From Clostridia bacterium (GTDB lineage Bacteria; Bacillota; Clostridia; Oscillospirales; Acutalibacteraceae), in assembly GCA_017403185.1 (NCBI GenBank), contig JAFQON010000041.1, positions 1-64,000 of the forward strand: DNA of 64,000 nucleotides. The letters run 5' to 3'. Each line of letters opens with the position of its first letter. The first letter of the stretch is position 1. The notes beneath the pieces were generated by a model. That model had not been told where the DNA came from and ran no database searches. It saw only the letters and a program-made list of their open reading frames with translations. A program made the translations under genes and the position numbers. Below, piece after piece: positions 25,551-33,665 of the stretch.

Positions 25551-26923
25551 TATTCATCACCGAAAGCTCGTGAAACCGCAACCATGATTGCACATTCCAT
25601 TCTCTTCTTGAAAAGCTCACAGCCGTATTTGTATACACCTTTGACCGAGCCTGTTGAGTGATAGGCGTTAGCTGCACAGCCGCCTGAGCAATAAAGCCTT
25701 GCCCAGCATTCACGGCATTCGGGGCGTGAATATACATTACATTCGGCAAATTCGTTTTGAACATCGGTGTTTGTAACACCTTCCCATATATCACCGAGTC
25801 TGAATTTTTCTTCACCCACAAACTGGTGGCAGGGGTAAAGCTCACCCGTGGGGGTTACCGCCATATATTCCGTGCCCGAGCCGCAGCCTGAAATACGTTT
25901 GTAAATACAAGGGCCGCCCGTAAGGTCAATCATGTAGTGATAGAAAGTGAATGGCTTGCCTTCCTTATCTTTTTCAAGCATAAGCTCAGCGAGTTTTTCG
26001 TATTGCTCCATAACAACAGGCATATCCTCTGCCGTGAGTTCGGATTCCTCACCCGGTGCGCAGACTACCGGCTCCATGCTCAGCTCAGTGAAACCGAGGT
26101 CGAGCATCTGTTGAATGTCCTTTAAAAAATCGGGGTTTGCGTGGGTGAAGGTGCCGCGCATATAGTAATTTTTGCCGCCTCTTGCCTCAACAAGCTTTTG
26201 AAATTTGGGCACAATCTTATCCCAACTTCCGTTGCCTGCGTAGTCAACACGGTATCTGTCATGAATTTCTTTCCTGCCGTCAAGGCTGAGCACAACATTG
26301 CTCATTTCACGGTTCGCAAAGTCGATAACATCATCATCAATGAGCACGCCGTTTGTGGTGAGGGTGAAACGGAAATTCTTGCCGTGTTTCTTTTCGATGC
26401 TTCTTGCGTATTCAACAAGCCGCTTGACAACATCAAAATTCATAAGAGGCTCACCGCCGAAAAAGTCAACCTCGAGGTTGCGGCGTGTGCCTGAATTTTC
26501 AATAAGAAAATCAAGAGCGCGCTTGCCTACTTCATAGCTCATGAGCGCACGCTCACCGTGATATTTTCCCTGACTCGCAAAGCAATACGAGCAGTTGAGA
26601 TTGCAGGTGTGCGCAATGTGCATACAGAGTGCTTTTACAACGCCTGCCGTTTTTTGTTTAAGATGCCCTGCCATTGGCTCAAAGGTTTCGGGCGCAAAAA
26701 GCTTGCCGCTCTCTTTGCGAGAAGCAACCTGCTCATAGCATTCTTCTATATCCTGCTTTGAAATATCGGCATATTTTTTTGAAATTTCGCAAATGACTGA
26801 GCTTTTTTCTTTATCCTCAAACATTGCAATGATATCATAGGCGATTTCATCGACAACATGAACAGAGCCCGAGCAGATATCGAGCACTATATTGTAGCCG
26901 CCGAGTTTATATTGATGTATCAT
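25550..26923 (-). CDS. scfB: SCIFF peptide radical SAM maturase (thioether-forming)
   Basis: 457 residues. N-terminal about 90 residues form the RRE-type peptide-recognition region (IHQYKLGGYNIVLDICSG). The radical SAM cluster motif is CNLNCSYC, followed by FFGGEPLMNF. The C-terminal SPASM/twitch region provides auxiliary cluster cysteines (GCGSGTEYMAVTPTGELYPC, CRECWARLYCSGGCAANA, YKYGCELFKKRMEC). This is the complete set expected of CteB/ScfB-type enzymes, which form Cys-to-Thr thioether links in SCIFF. The precursor gene lies 60 bp upstream with a terminator between; the PLP decarboxylase gene follows with a one-base overlap. Confidence 0.95.
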   Translation of the reverse strand: MIHQYKLGGYNIVLDICSGSVHVVDEIAYDIIAMFEDKEKSSVICEISKKYADISKQDIEECYEQVASRKESGKLFAPETFEPMAGHLKQKTAGVVKALCMHIAHTCNLNCSYCFASQGKYHGERALMSYEVGKRALDFLIENSGTRRNLEVDFFGGEPLMNFDVVKRLVEYARSIEKKHGKNFRFTLTTNGVLIDDDVIDFANREMSNVVLSLDGRKEIHDRYRVDYAGNGSWDKIVPKFQKLVEARGGKNYYMRGTFTHANPDFLKDIQQMLDLGFTELSMEPVVCAPGEESELTAEDMPVVMEQYEKLAELMLEKDKEGKPFTFYHYMIDLTGGPCIYKRISGCGSGTEYMAVTPTGELYPCHQFVGEEKFRLGDIWEGVTNTDVQNEFAECNVYSRPECRECWARLYCSGGCAANAYHSTGSVKGVYKYGCELFKKRMECAIMVAVSRAFGDE

Positions 26924-26945
26924 AAATACTCCTTTACGGATAACA

Positions 26946-26974
26946 CAAAAAATGCCGCCGTTTAGGGCAGCATT
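26946..26974 (-). terminator. Terminator between the SCIFF precursor and maturase genes
   Basis: On the minus strand ATGCTGCC pairs with GGCGGCAT around CTAAAC, followed by seven T. It would allow more precursor than maturase mRNA. Confidence 0.85.
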
Positions 26975-26983
26975 CTTGTTTTA

Positions 26984-27139
26984 TTATTTGTCTTTCTTCT
27001 GAGTGCTTTCACACTGCTGGTTAGCAATACCGCAGCTGGTTTTGCAAGCTGACTGGCATGATGTCTGGCATTCGCCGCAGCCGCCGTTCTTTGCGCTGTC
27101 ACAAAGATTACGGGTTTCAAGAGTCTTGATGTGTTTCAT
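26984..27139 (-). CDS. scfA: SCIFF (six cysteines in forty-five residues) precursor peptide
   Basis: 51 residues beginning MKHIKTLETRN, the invariant SCIFF leader start, from the ATG at 27139 with a GGAGG RBS. The Cys-rich core has cysteines at 13, 21, 24, 28, 32, 36 and 43, with the SCQSACKTSCGIANQQC segment diagnostic of the family; Thr26 and Thr34 are candidate thioether acceptors. It carries one cysteine (13) beyond the usual six. No signal peptide. Its own sigma-A promoter lies just upstream and a terminator just downstream, so it is expressed as a short mRNA with partial read-through into the maturase. The role of mature SCIFF in clostridia is unknown. Confidence 0.95.
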   Translation of the reverse strand: MKHIKTLETRNLCDSAKNGGCGECQTSCQSACKTSCGIANQQCESTQKKDK

Positions 27140-27171
27140 TGTGCAACCTCCGTAAAAATTCATTGTAATAA

Positions 27172-27200
27172 ATGATATCACATAATATTTTTAAAGTCAA
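27172..27200 (-). promoter_or_regulatory. Sigma-A promoter of the SCIFF gene
   Basis: On the minus strand TTGACT (27200-27195), 17 bp, TATCAT (27177-27172). Confidence 0.75.
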
Positions 27201-27214
27201 TATATTTAGAACAA

Positions 27215-28921
27215 TTAATCTTCAATTGCTGCCTTGCGGCTGTTGATTTTTCTGAATATTTCTGTGTCGAATTTAGGTGTGCGGTCATAGTAGTAAAGAC
27301 CGTTTTGCTCCTGCTCGATATCATAAAGCTGCGTGTAGCAGAAGCCGAACATTCTGTAGTTATCAAGAAGTGCATCGGTAAGACCTGCATATCTTTCAAC
27401 AAGCTCTTCCTCTGTTTTGGGAGCATTGCCGTAGCCCCATGCGTCACCCCTGTCGCCCCTCGACCACTGAAGACCGCCGTATTCGCTTATCCATGCGCAG
27501 CCCTTGCCGCTGTAATTCTGCCTGTCGGGGAAGCGCTCATAGAAAACATTCTCGGTCATGAGTCTGTCATAATTCTTTTTGAAAACCTTGTAATCCTGTT
27601 CATAATCGTGAACATCATAAATATCGGTGATTGTGTGGAAATTACCGCTTGTGTCAATGCAGGGGCGAGTTTCGTCCATATGCTTTGTAACCTTATAAAT
27701 GGTTGAAATCACATGGTCATACTGCTTTCTGCCTGCGATATCCCATGTTTCGTTGAACGGGCACCAACCGATGATTGAGGGATGGTTGAAATCTCTTTCA
27801 ACGCATTCGCACCATTCGGGCAGCATTGCGGCAAGAGAGAAGGGGTTTGACCAATCCAGACCCCAGTTGGCGTATTCACCCCATACTATATAGCCGAGTC
27901 TGTCGCAGTGATAGAGGAATCTTTCCTCAAAAACCTTCTGATGAAGCCTTGCACCGTTGAAGCCGACTGCAAGAGAAATTTTGATGTCATTCTCGAGTGC
28001 TTCGTCCGAGGGAGCGGTGTAGATGCCGTCGGGGTAGAAGCCCTGGTCGAGAACAAGCCTCTGGAACACCGATTTGCCGTTGATAAGGAATTTATAATCG
28101 TCAAGCTTAACATTTCTCAAACCGAAATAGCTTTTAACTTTGTCTTCGCCGAAGGTCAGCTCAAGGTCATAGAGTCTGCCGCAGCCGACTTCCCAAAGAT
28201 GAATTTCATTAAGCCTGATTTCGCCTGTAACCGTTGATTTTGCGCTTTTTGTGAAGCTGCCCATTGCTTTGCCGTTATATGAAGCGGAAACCGAGAATTC
28301 GCCTTCGCCTTCAACAACAGCTGAAATTGCAACAACTCCGTTAACATAATCAGGATAAATCTTAAAACTTTTAATATGTGATTCAGGAACAAATTCAAGC
28401 CAAACGGTCTGCCAGATACCCGTTGTTCTTGTGTAGTCACAGCCACGGGATTTGAGCTCTTCGCATTGTTTGCCTCTGGGAACGAGAGGATTTCTTACAT
28501 CGTCAACGGCGTGAACGATAACTGTGTTTTCGCCCTCGTTGAGAAATTCCGTAACATCAAATTTGAATGAAGCGTAGCCGCCCTTATGCTCGCCTGCGTT
28601 TTTGCCGTTTATGTAAACTGTTGTTTCGTAATCAACTGCGCCGAAGTGAAGAATCACTCTGCCGCTGAGCTGCTCCGCTGAAATGTCAACGGTTCTTCTG
28701 TACCATACGGCAGGAATAAAGTCTGTGTGCTCAATGCCGGAAAGCTTGCTTTCGGGGCAGAAGGGAACAACGATTTTTGTTTCCCATTTTTCTCTGTCAA
28801 TAATTCCCGAAGCCTTTTTGCTGTTGCCGAAATCAAACTCAAAATCCCATTCTCCGTTGAGATTGAGCCAATTTTCTCTTTCGAATTGCGGTTTTGGGTG
28901 TTCGCATCTTGGAATATTCAT
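27215..28921 (-). CDS. Glycoside hydrolase family 2 enzyme
   Basis: 568 residues: sugar-binding (jelly-roll) N-terminal domain with LNLNGEWDFEFDFG, an Ig-like domain, then a TIM barrel. The acid/base Glu is E391 in PFNETW and the nucleophile Glu is E480 in ISEYGG, both in place. The length is short for LacZ (no C-terminal domain 5) and closer to compact GH2 beta-galactosidase/glucuronidase-like enzymes. No signal peptide, so it acts on imported oligosaccharides or phosphorylated sugars. Third gene of a ROK-SIS-GH2 operon, 12 bp after the SIS stop, with AAGGAG RBS. Substrate cannot be fixed. Confidence 0.9.
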   Translation of the reverse strand: MNIPRCEHPKPQFERENWLNLNGEWDFEFDFGNSKKASGIIDREKWETKIVVPFCPESKLSGIEHTDFIPAVWYRRTVDISAEQLSGRVILHFGAVDYETTVYINGKNAGEHKGGYASFKFDVTEFLNEGENTVIVHAVDDVRNPLVPRGKQCEELKSRGCDYTRTTGIWQTVWLEFVPESHIKSFKIYPDYVNGVVAISAVVEGEGEFSVSASYNGKAMGSFTKSAKSTVTGEIRLNEIHLWEVGCGRLYDLELTFGEDKVKSYFGLRNVKLDDYKFLINGKSVFQRLVLDQGFYPDGIYTAPSDEALENDIKISLAVGFNGARLHQKVFEERFLYHCDRLGYIVWGEYANWGLDWSNPFSLAAMLPEWCECVERDFNHPSIIGWCPFNETWDIAGRKQYDHVISTIYKVTKHMDETRPCIDTSGNFHTITDIYDVHDYEQDYKVFKKNYDRLMTENVFYERFPDRQNYSGKGCAWISEYGGLQWSRGDRGDAWGYGNAPKTEEELVERYAGLTDALLDNYRMFGFCYTQLYDIEQEQNGLYYYDRTPKFDTEIFRKINSRKAAIED

Positions 28922-28933
28922 AATATTATCTCC

Positions 28934-29560
28934 TTATACTTCATAAAAATAATCTTCAAGCATTGCCGCTATGCAGTGATACACGGGTAATGTTAGTTCC
29001 TGAATTTTAAATGTCTCTGTTTCGGGCAGTTTTATGCAGATATCGCATATTTCACTCAGCTTGCTTTCTTTTTTGCCCGTTACTGCAATTGCTGTTATTC
29101 CTGCCGCTTTTGCTGCCTGAGCAGCATATACAATGTTTTCTGAATTGCCTGAGGTGCTCAGACAAAGCAGAATATCGTTTTCTTTTGCATACGCATAAAC
29201 CTGCTGAGCAAAAACGAGAGAGGGGACCGCATCGTTTTCAAAAGCTGTCATAAGTGCAGAGTGTGCACAGAGTGAAATTGCCGGCATACCTTTCTGAAGA
29301 TTGTCCGCAACAAAGCTGTCGTTGAACTTCTGCTTTTCTTCGGCACTCAAAGGTCTCTTTTTCAAAAACCCCTTCATAAGCTCGCCCACAAAATGGTCAC
29401 AGTCTGCCGCAGAGCCGCCGTTTCCGCAGCAAAGTATTTTGCCGCCGCTTCCGATGCTTTCCGCCATTGCCGAAAACGCGTTTTGTATATCTTCTTTGCA
29501 TTTCTTCAGGCATGGATAGCGAAGAAAAAGTCCGTCAAAAATATGTGAAGTGTATTCCAT
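28934..29560 (-). CDS. SIS-domain sugar isomerase (GmhA/DiaA-like)
   Basis: 208 residues. SIS-domain features: ILCCGNGGSAADCDHFVGEL (phosphosugar binding, including a GNGGSA loop), CLSTSGNSENIVYAAQAAKA and AIAVTGKKESKLSEICD. These match the GmhA-type D-sedoheptulose-7-phosphate isomerase subfamily, although no other heptose genes are present; with a ROK kinase and a GH2 glycosidase in the operon it may isomerise another aminosugar or sugar phosphate. Its ATG overlaps the ROK stop (TAATG). Confidence 0.88.
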   Translation of the reverse strand: MEYTSHIFDGLFLRYPCLKKCKEDIQNAFSAMAESIGSGGKILCCGNGGSAADCDHFVGELMKGFLKKRPLSAEEKQKFNDSFVADNLQKGMPAISLCAHSALMTAFENDAVPSLVFAQQVYAYAKENDILLCLSTSGNSENIVYAAQAAKAAGITAIAVTGKKESKLSEICDICIKLPETETFKIQELTLPVYHCIAAMLEDYFYEV

Positions 29561-30516
29561 TATTTTTTGCCCTCCGCAAAATCCTTTGCAACGCCTATTG
29601 CAGCAAAATCTCCGATTTCGTCGCCGAGCATTGCAGGCACTATTTTACAGCATTGAGCTGAAATTTCAAGAGCCTCTTTTTTGATTGCATCGTTCATGCT
29701 TTCAATCAACAGATGACCCGACCGCTGAAAAATGCTGCCTATAACAATTCTTTCGGGGTTGAGGATATCAATGAGGATTGACAGCCCAAGCCCGAGCTTT
29801 TCTCCGCATCGGCGGTAGATTGCATTTGCAAGCTTGTCGCCGTTAATCGCTGCATCCGCAATGGTTTTTGCAGTCACATTATCACGGGGGATTGTGGTTG
29901 TTCCGTTATAAATCGAAAGCATCTTTTTGCCCATTGCGGCAATTCCCGCACCGCTGCAGAAACCTTCGAATGAGCCTGCTTTGCCGTATGCCGCAGGGCC
30001 GTCTGCATCGAGCCTTATGTGACCTACTTCGCCTGCAGTGCCGCTTGTGCCTGAATAAAGCTTACCGTCAAGAATAAGTCCTGCGCCCATTCCTGTGCCG
30101 AAGGTGAGAAAAATCATGTTTTTTGTGCCTCTGCCTGCGCCGAACTGCCACTCGGCAAGTGCGCACGCATCCGCATCGTTTCTCACTTTGCAGGGGATTC
30201 CGAGAGCTTCGGATATCATATCGGCAAGCGGAACATTATCCCAGTCAGGCAGATTGGGCGGGCGCATTATCACGCCTGTATCTGTGTTCAGAGGGCCGCC
30301 GCAGCTTACCCCGCAGGCAAGCACATCGCTGCTCTCAATGCCGTTGCGGCTGATAATTTCTTCAGCAGATGAAACAAGCTCTGCAATAACAGCCTCATAG
30401 CCTCGCTCAACCCTTGTGTAAAATTTTATTTTGTCCTTAACTGAGACTGCGCTCTTTTCGCTGAGGATAACCGCACACTTTGTGCCGCCGATATCCATTC
30501 CGAGGTAATACTTCAT
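29560..30516 (-). CDS. ROK family sugar kinase
   Basis: 318 residues. ATP-binding motif MDIGGTKCAVIL at residues 5-16, catalytic RNDADACALAEW with the base Asp, FGTGMGAGLILDGKLYSG and TAGEVGHIRL (sugar-contacting E-x-G-H). The zinc motif of most ROK proteins (CxCGxxGC) is replaced by AAYGKAGSFE at about 172-181, so no zinc can bind there. No N-terminal helix-turn-helix, hence a kinase rather than a NagC-type repressor. First gene of the operon with a clear promoter. Confidence 0.9.
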   Translation of the reverse strand: MKYYLGMDIGGTKCAVILSEKSAVSVKDKIKFYTRVERGYEAVIAELVSSAEEIISRNGIESSDVLACGVSCGGPLNTDTGVIMRPPNLPDWDNVPLADMISEALGIPCKVRNDADACALAEWQFGAGRGTKNMIFLTFGTGMGAGLILDGKLYSGTSGTAGEVGHIRLDADGPAAYGKAGSFEGFCSGAGIAAMGKKMLSIYNGTTTIPRDNVTAKTIADAAINGDKLANAIYRRCGEKLGLGLSILIDILNPERIVIGSIFQRSGHLLIESMNDAIKKEALEISAQCCKIVPAMLGDEIGDFAAIGVAKDFAEGKK

Positions 30517-30548
30517 AAAACACCTCTTTACAAAATAATATACATATA

Positions 30549-30577
30549 AGTATACATTATTTTCTTTTTTCAGTCAA
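30549..30577 (-). promoter_or_regulatory. Sigma-A promoter of the ROK-SIS-GH2 operon
   Basis: On the minus strand TTGACT (30577-30572), 17 bp, TATACT (30554-30549). A divergent plus-strand candidate (TTTACA 30527, 18 bp, TATACA 30551) overlaps it. Confidence 0.75.
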
Positions 30578-30634
30578 TCAAAAGGTAATATTATGAAAAT
30601 ATTTGCGGAAACTAAATATGAAGGGGCTGATGAT

Positions 30635-31312
30635 ATGGCGGTTACGCTTGTCCGTGCAACAATACTGTATATAATTGTTATATTTTTAATAAGGCTTATG
30701 GGTAAAAGACAGATCGGGGAGCTTCAGCCCTCCGAGCTTGTTATAACAATGCTTGTTTCGGAGATTGCATCAATACCCATGCAGGATAACAGCATTCCGA
30801 TTTTAAACTCGGTTGTTGCTCTGTTTGTTCTTGTCGCATTTGAAATAATATCGTCTGTGCTGAGCCTGAAAAGTCATAAAATCCGCTCATACATTCAGGG
30901 ACATCCGGTTATAGTTATACGAAACGGAATCATAGACTATAAAGCACTCAAAAAGCTCAGAATGACTGTGAATGACCTTGTTTCCGCTTTGAGGCAGAAG
31001 GATGTTTTTGACTTTTCGCAGATCTCTTATGCAATATTTGAAACAAACGGAAAAATAAGTGTGCTTTTGAAGTCTGAATTCAGAAATTCAACCGCAGCGG
31101 ATGTGAACTCTTATCCCAAAGATAAAGGAATGCAGTTTGCCGTTATATGTGACGGTGAAATTATTGAGGATGTGGTAAGGGATTCGGGCTACGATTTGAG
31201 TGCGGTGAAAAAGCTTGCTCTGACAAACAGAATTCCGATTGAGAAAATCCTTATTATGAGCGTTGACTCTGACGGGGTTGCATATATTGCGAGGAAGGAT
31301 GATAACGGGTGA
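30635..31312 (+). CDS. DUF421 (YetF-type) membrane protein
   Basis: 225 residues from the ATG at 30635, chosen because AAGGGG is 8 bp upstream and the family starts just before the first helix; an ATG at 30593 adds 14 atypical residues. Three TM helices (about 5-22, 30-50, 55-77) with the conserved IRLMGKRQIGELQPSELVIT motif, then the cytoplasmic domain with IVIRNGIIDYKALKKLRMT and FAVICDGEIIEDVV. YetF proteins are spore-former membrane proteins of unclear function. Overlaps the following DUF4363 gene (GTGA). Confidence 0.9.
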   Translation: MAVTLVRATILYIIVIFLIRLMGKRQIGELQPSELVITMLVSEIASIPMQDNSIPILNSVVALFVLVAFEIISSVLSLKSHKIRSYIQGHPVIVIRNGIIDYKALKKLRMTVNDLVSALRQKDVFDFSQISYAIFETNGKISVLLKSEFRNSTAADVNSYPKDKGMQFAVICDGEIIEDVVRDSGYDLSAVKKLALTNRIPIEKILIMSVDSDGVAYIARKDDNG

Positions 31313-31689
31313 AAAGACTGGCTGCGGCTTTTGTTCTTATTGCAGCTGCCGTTGCAATAACGGTATGCACGGGTTATTTTTTTAACAGAGAAATGGATTT
31401 TTTTGAAAAGTCGCTGAGCAGGCTTGTTGATATTTCTGCCGTAAGCACGGATGAAGCACTGCTTGATGAAGCAAAAAGGCTTGAGCGCAGGTGGAGTGAA
31501 GCATCGGGGCTGCTGCGCTCCGTTGTGTTGCATGAAGGAATAGATGAGCTTGGCAGAAGCGTTTCTTCATTGCCACGGCTGATTGAGTATTCGGGCAGAG
31601 AAGAAATGATTACGGAATGTATCGAAGCGATAAATTTAATAAAAAATTTAAAATCCTGCGAAAAACTCAGCTTAGAAAATGTTTTATAG
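31309..31689 (+). CDS. DUF4363-type small membrane-anchored protein
   Basis: 126 residues, GTG start overlapping the previous TGA. One N-terminal TM helix (about 3-24) followed by a helical extracytoplasmic region with a DEALLDEAKRLERRW repeat-like pattern. Pairing with a DUF421 gene matches the DUF4363 family, usually found next to YetF in clostridia. No catalytic residues evident. Confidence 0.7.
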   Translation: MKRLAAAFVLIAAAVAITVCTGYFFNREMDFFEKSLSRLVDISAVSTDEALLDEAKRLERRWSEASGLLRSVVLHEGIDELGRSVSSLPRLIEYSGREEMITECIEAINLIKNLKSCEKLSLENVL

Positions 31690-31710
31690 AATGAAAAGGC
31701 AAAAAAACAG

Positions 31711-31739
31711 TTGTAAAACCTTTTCTGCAGTGCTACAAT
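31711..31739 (+). promoter_or_regulatory. Sigma-A promoter of the NfeD-SPFH operon
   Basis: TTGTAA (31711-31716), 17 bp, TACAAT (31734-31739). Confidence 0.7.
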
Positions 31740-31761
31740 AAAAAGGAAGGAGAGTGATAAT

Positions 31762-32199
31762 GTGGCAGAGTACGCAATGCTGATTTTTTGGGTTGTGCTT
31801 CTCATTCTTCTGATTGTTGTTGAAGCTGTAACCGCTCAGATGGTTACTATCTGGTTTGCGGCAGGCGCAGCAGGTGCAATCGTTGCAGAGCTTCTCGGGG
31901 CGCAGGTATGGCTGCAGTGGATCGTGTTTATAGCGGTTTCCGCAGTTGCTCTTGTGGCAACCCGTCCGCTTGTGAGAAAGCTTACCAAAACAAGAGTTCA
32001 GCCCACAAATGCAGATCGCTGTATCGGTCAGACTGCCGTAGTCACCGAAGAAATAGATAACATAGCGGCAAAAGGTCAGGTAAATGTAAATGGAATTATC
32101 TGGTCCGCACGCTCTTCGGACGGCTCGGTGATTCAGAAAGATGCAAAAGTTACCGTTGAAAAAATAGACGGCGTAAAACTGATTGTAAAAACAAATTGA
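31762..32199 (+). CDS. NfeD-like membrane protein (short form)
   Basis: 145 residues, GTG start with AAGGAGAG RBS. Two or three N-terminal TM helices (about 5-75) followed by a C-terminal OB-fold: GQTAVVTEEID, KGQVNVNGIIWSARSSDG, VTVEKIDGVKLIV. This is the short NfeD1b-type protein lacking the N-terminal serine protease. NfeD proteins act with SPFH (stomatin-like) proteins in membrane microdomains, and such a gene follows 18 bp downstream. Confidence 0.9.
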   Translation: MAEYAMLIFWVVLLILLIVVEAVTAQMVTIWFAAGAAGAIVAELLGAQVWLQWIVFIAVSAVALVATRPLVRKLTKTRVQPTNADRCIGQTAVVTEEIDNIAAKGQVNVNGIIWSARSSDGSVIQKDAKVTVEKIDGVKLIVKTN

Positions 32200-32217
32200 T
32201 TTAAGGAGGAAATATTT

Positions 32218-33141
32218 ATGTTATGGATTATTCTCGGCGTGCTTGCAGTGTTTATTATCGCACTTGTCATTGCAAACATCAAAATCGTTCCCCAGTCAAA
32301 GGCGTATGTTGTTGAAAGGCTCGGAACATACAGTGCCACATGGCAGACAGGTCTTCACTTCAAGATTCCCTTTATTGAGAGAATAGCAAAGCAGGTTTCT
32401 CTCAAGGAGCAGGTTGTTGACTTCCCGCCCCAGCCCGTTATCACGAAGGATAATGTTACAATGCAGATTGACACTATCGTGTTCTTCCAGATAACAGACC
32501 CCAAGCTTTTTGCTTACGGTGTTGAAAGACCTCTTTCGGCTATTGAAAATCTGACTGCTACAACACTCAGAAACATCATCGGTGAAATGGAACTTGACCA
32601 CACCCTCACATCAAGAGATATCATCAATGCAAAAATCAGAGGTATCCTCGATGAAGCAACAGATCCCTGGGGCATTAAGGTTAACAGAGTTGAGCTTAAG
32701 AACATCCTTCCTCCGAAGGAAATTCAGGATGCGATGGAAAAGCAGATGAAGGCAGAGCGTCAGCGCCGTGAAGCTATTCTTACCGCAGAAGGCGAAAAGG
32801 CAAGTAAGATTCTTGTTGCCGAAGGTCAGAAGGAGAGCATGATTCTTTCCGCTGAAGCTGAAAAGCAGAGCGCAATCCTTGCGGCTGAAGCTATCAGGGA
32901 ATCAAAGATAATTGAAGCTGAAGGTGAAGCTGAGGCTATCCGCAGGGTTGAAGAGGCAAGAGCTCAGGCGATCGCACTTATTAATGAGGCTGCACCCGGT
33001 CAGGGCTATCTTACAATCAAGAGCCTTGAAGCGTTCGAAGCTGCGGCAGACGGTCAGGCAACAAAGCTTATTATTCCCAGCGATTTGCAGGGTCTTGCAG
33101 GTCTTGCAGCAAGCGCAAAGGAAGTCCTTTCGGATAAGTAA
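32218..33141 (+). CDS. SPFH/band 7 (stomatin/QmcA-like) protein
   Basis: 307 residues. One N-terminal TM helix (about 2-20), then the band 7 domain: VPQSKAYVVERLGTY, GLHFKIPFIERIA, VDFPPQPVITKDNV, DPWGIKVNRVELKNI. Residues about 175-255 are a long charged coiled coil (AEGEKASKILVAEGQKES, AEAEKQSAILAAEA), typical of stomatin oligomers, and a short C-terminal hydrophobic tail follows. AAGGAGG RBS. Second gene of the NfeD-SPFH pair. Confidence 0.95.
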   Translation: MLWIILGVLAVFIIALVIANIKIVPQSKAYVVERLGTYSATWQTGLHFKIPFIERIAKQVSLKEQVVDFPPQPVITKDNVTMQIDTIVFFQITDPKLFAYGVERPLSAIENLTATTLRNIIGEMELDHTLTSRDIINAKIRGILDEATDPWGIKVNRVELKNILPPKEIQDAMEKQMKAERQRREAILTAEGEKASKILVAEGQKESMILSAEAEKQSAILAAEAIRESKIIEAEGEAEAIRRVEEARAQAIALINEAAPGQGYLTIKSLEAFEAAADGQATKLIIPSDLQGLAGLAASAKEVLSDK

Positions 33142-33150
33142 TTCAAACAA

Positions 33151-33186
33151 AAAAATACGGCTTGCACAATTCGTGCAGGCCGTATT
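33151..33186. terminator. Terminator between convergent SPFH and aconitase X genes
   Basis: AATACGGC / GCCGTATT arms extended inward by TGCAC / GTGCA around AATTC. A run of A to the left makes it a strong terminator for the minus strand; on the plus strand the T-run is poor. Confidence 0.8.
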
Positions 33187-33199
33187 CTCATATAATCAA

Positions 33200-33664
33200 T
33201 TATTCAACAGTAACAGTACCGTCTTCTTCAACGGTAATTTTCATGCCGTCTTTAACATAGTCAAGAAATTCCTGACCGAGGCAGTCAACGGTTACCATCG
33301 GCTCGTCTGCCCATACCGCTGCAAGAACTGCACCTGCGCAGGCGAGGGAGTCAATGTGCTCTGAGAAGAGCATACAAGCGGGATTTCTCTTCATAACATT
33401 TGCGCAGTAGAGAACCATACCGCCGGTTGTTGAGCCGATTGTCTGGGGGAGGCAGAGAGCCTTGCCGCCCATAGGCTTGCCGTAGAGGTCGGTGTTGTTC
33501 TGGTCGCCGCATTTTGTTTCCTTGTTCTTATCACCGATCAGGGGCATATCGCCAAACTGAAGGGCATTCTGGAATGAGGCAAGTGTGTTGAAACCGCCGT
33601 GTGAAACAAGAGCTTCAGCTGTACATTTTCCCGCAACAACGGGTCTGCCTTTAAACTGTTTCAT
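33200..33664 (-). CDS. Aconitase X swivel-domain subunit (DUF126)
   Basis: 154 residues. Small subunit of the split aconitase X type: starts KGRPVVAGKCTAEALVSHGG, has GDMPLIGDKNKET and GGKALCLPQTIGSTTGGMVL, the swivel-domain signature, and ends in a beta-rich segment. In split AcnX enzymes it combines with the catalytic large subunit, whose gene ends one base upstream; an AAGGAGG RBS sits in the end of that gene. Confidence 0.9.
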   Translation of the reverse strand: MKQFKGRPVVAGKCTAEALVSHGGFNTLASFQNALQFGDMPLIGDKNKETKCGDQNNTDLYGKPMGGKALCLPQTIGSTTGGMVLYCANVMKRNPACMLFSEHIDSLACAGAVLAAVWADEPMVTVDCLGQEFLDYVKDGMKITVEEDGTVTVE

Positions 33665-33665
33665 C

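Noticed and set aside
21911..27200. The whole block called a single operon
   Set aside because: A good terminator at 24203-24233 and another at 26946-26974 divide it into at least two transcription units.
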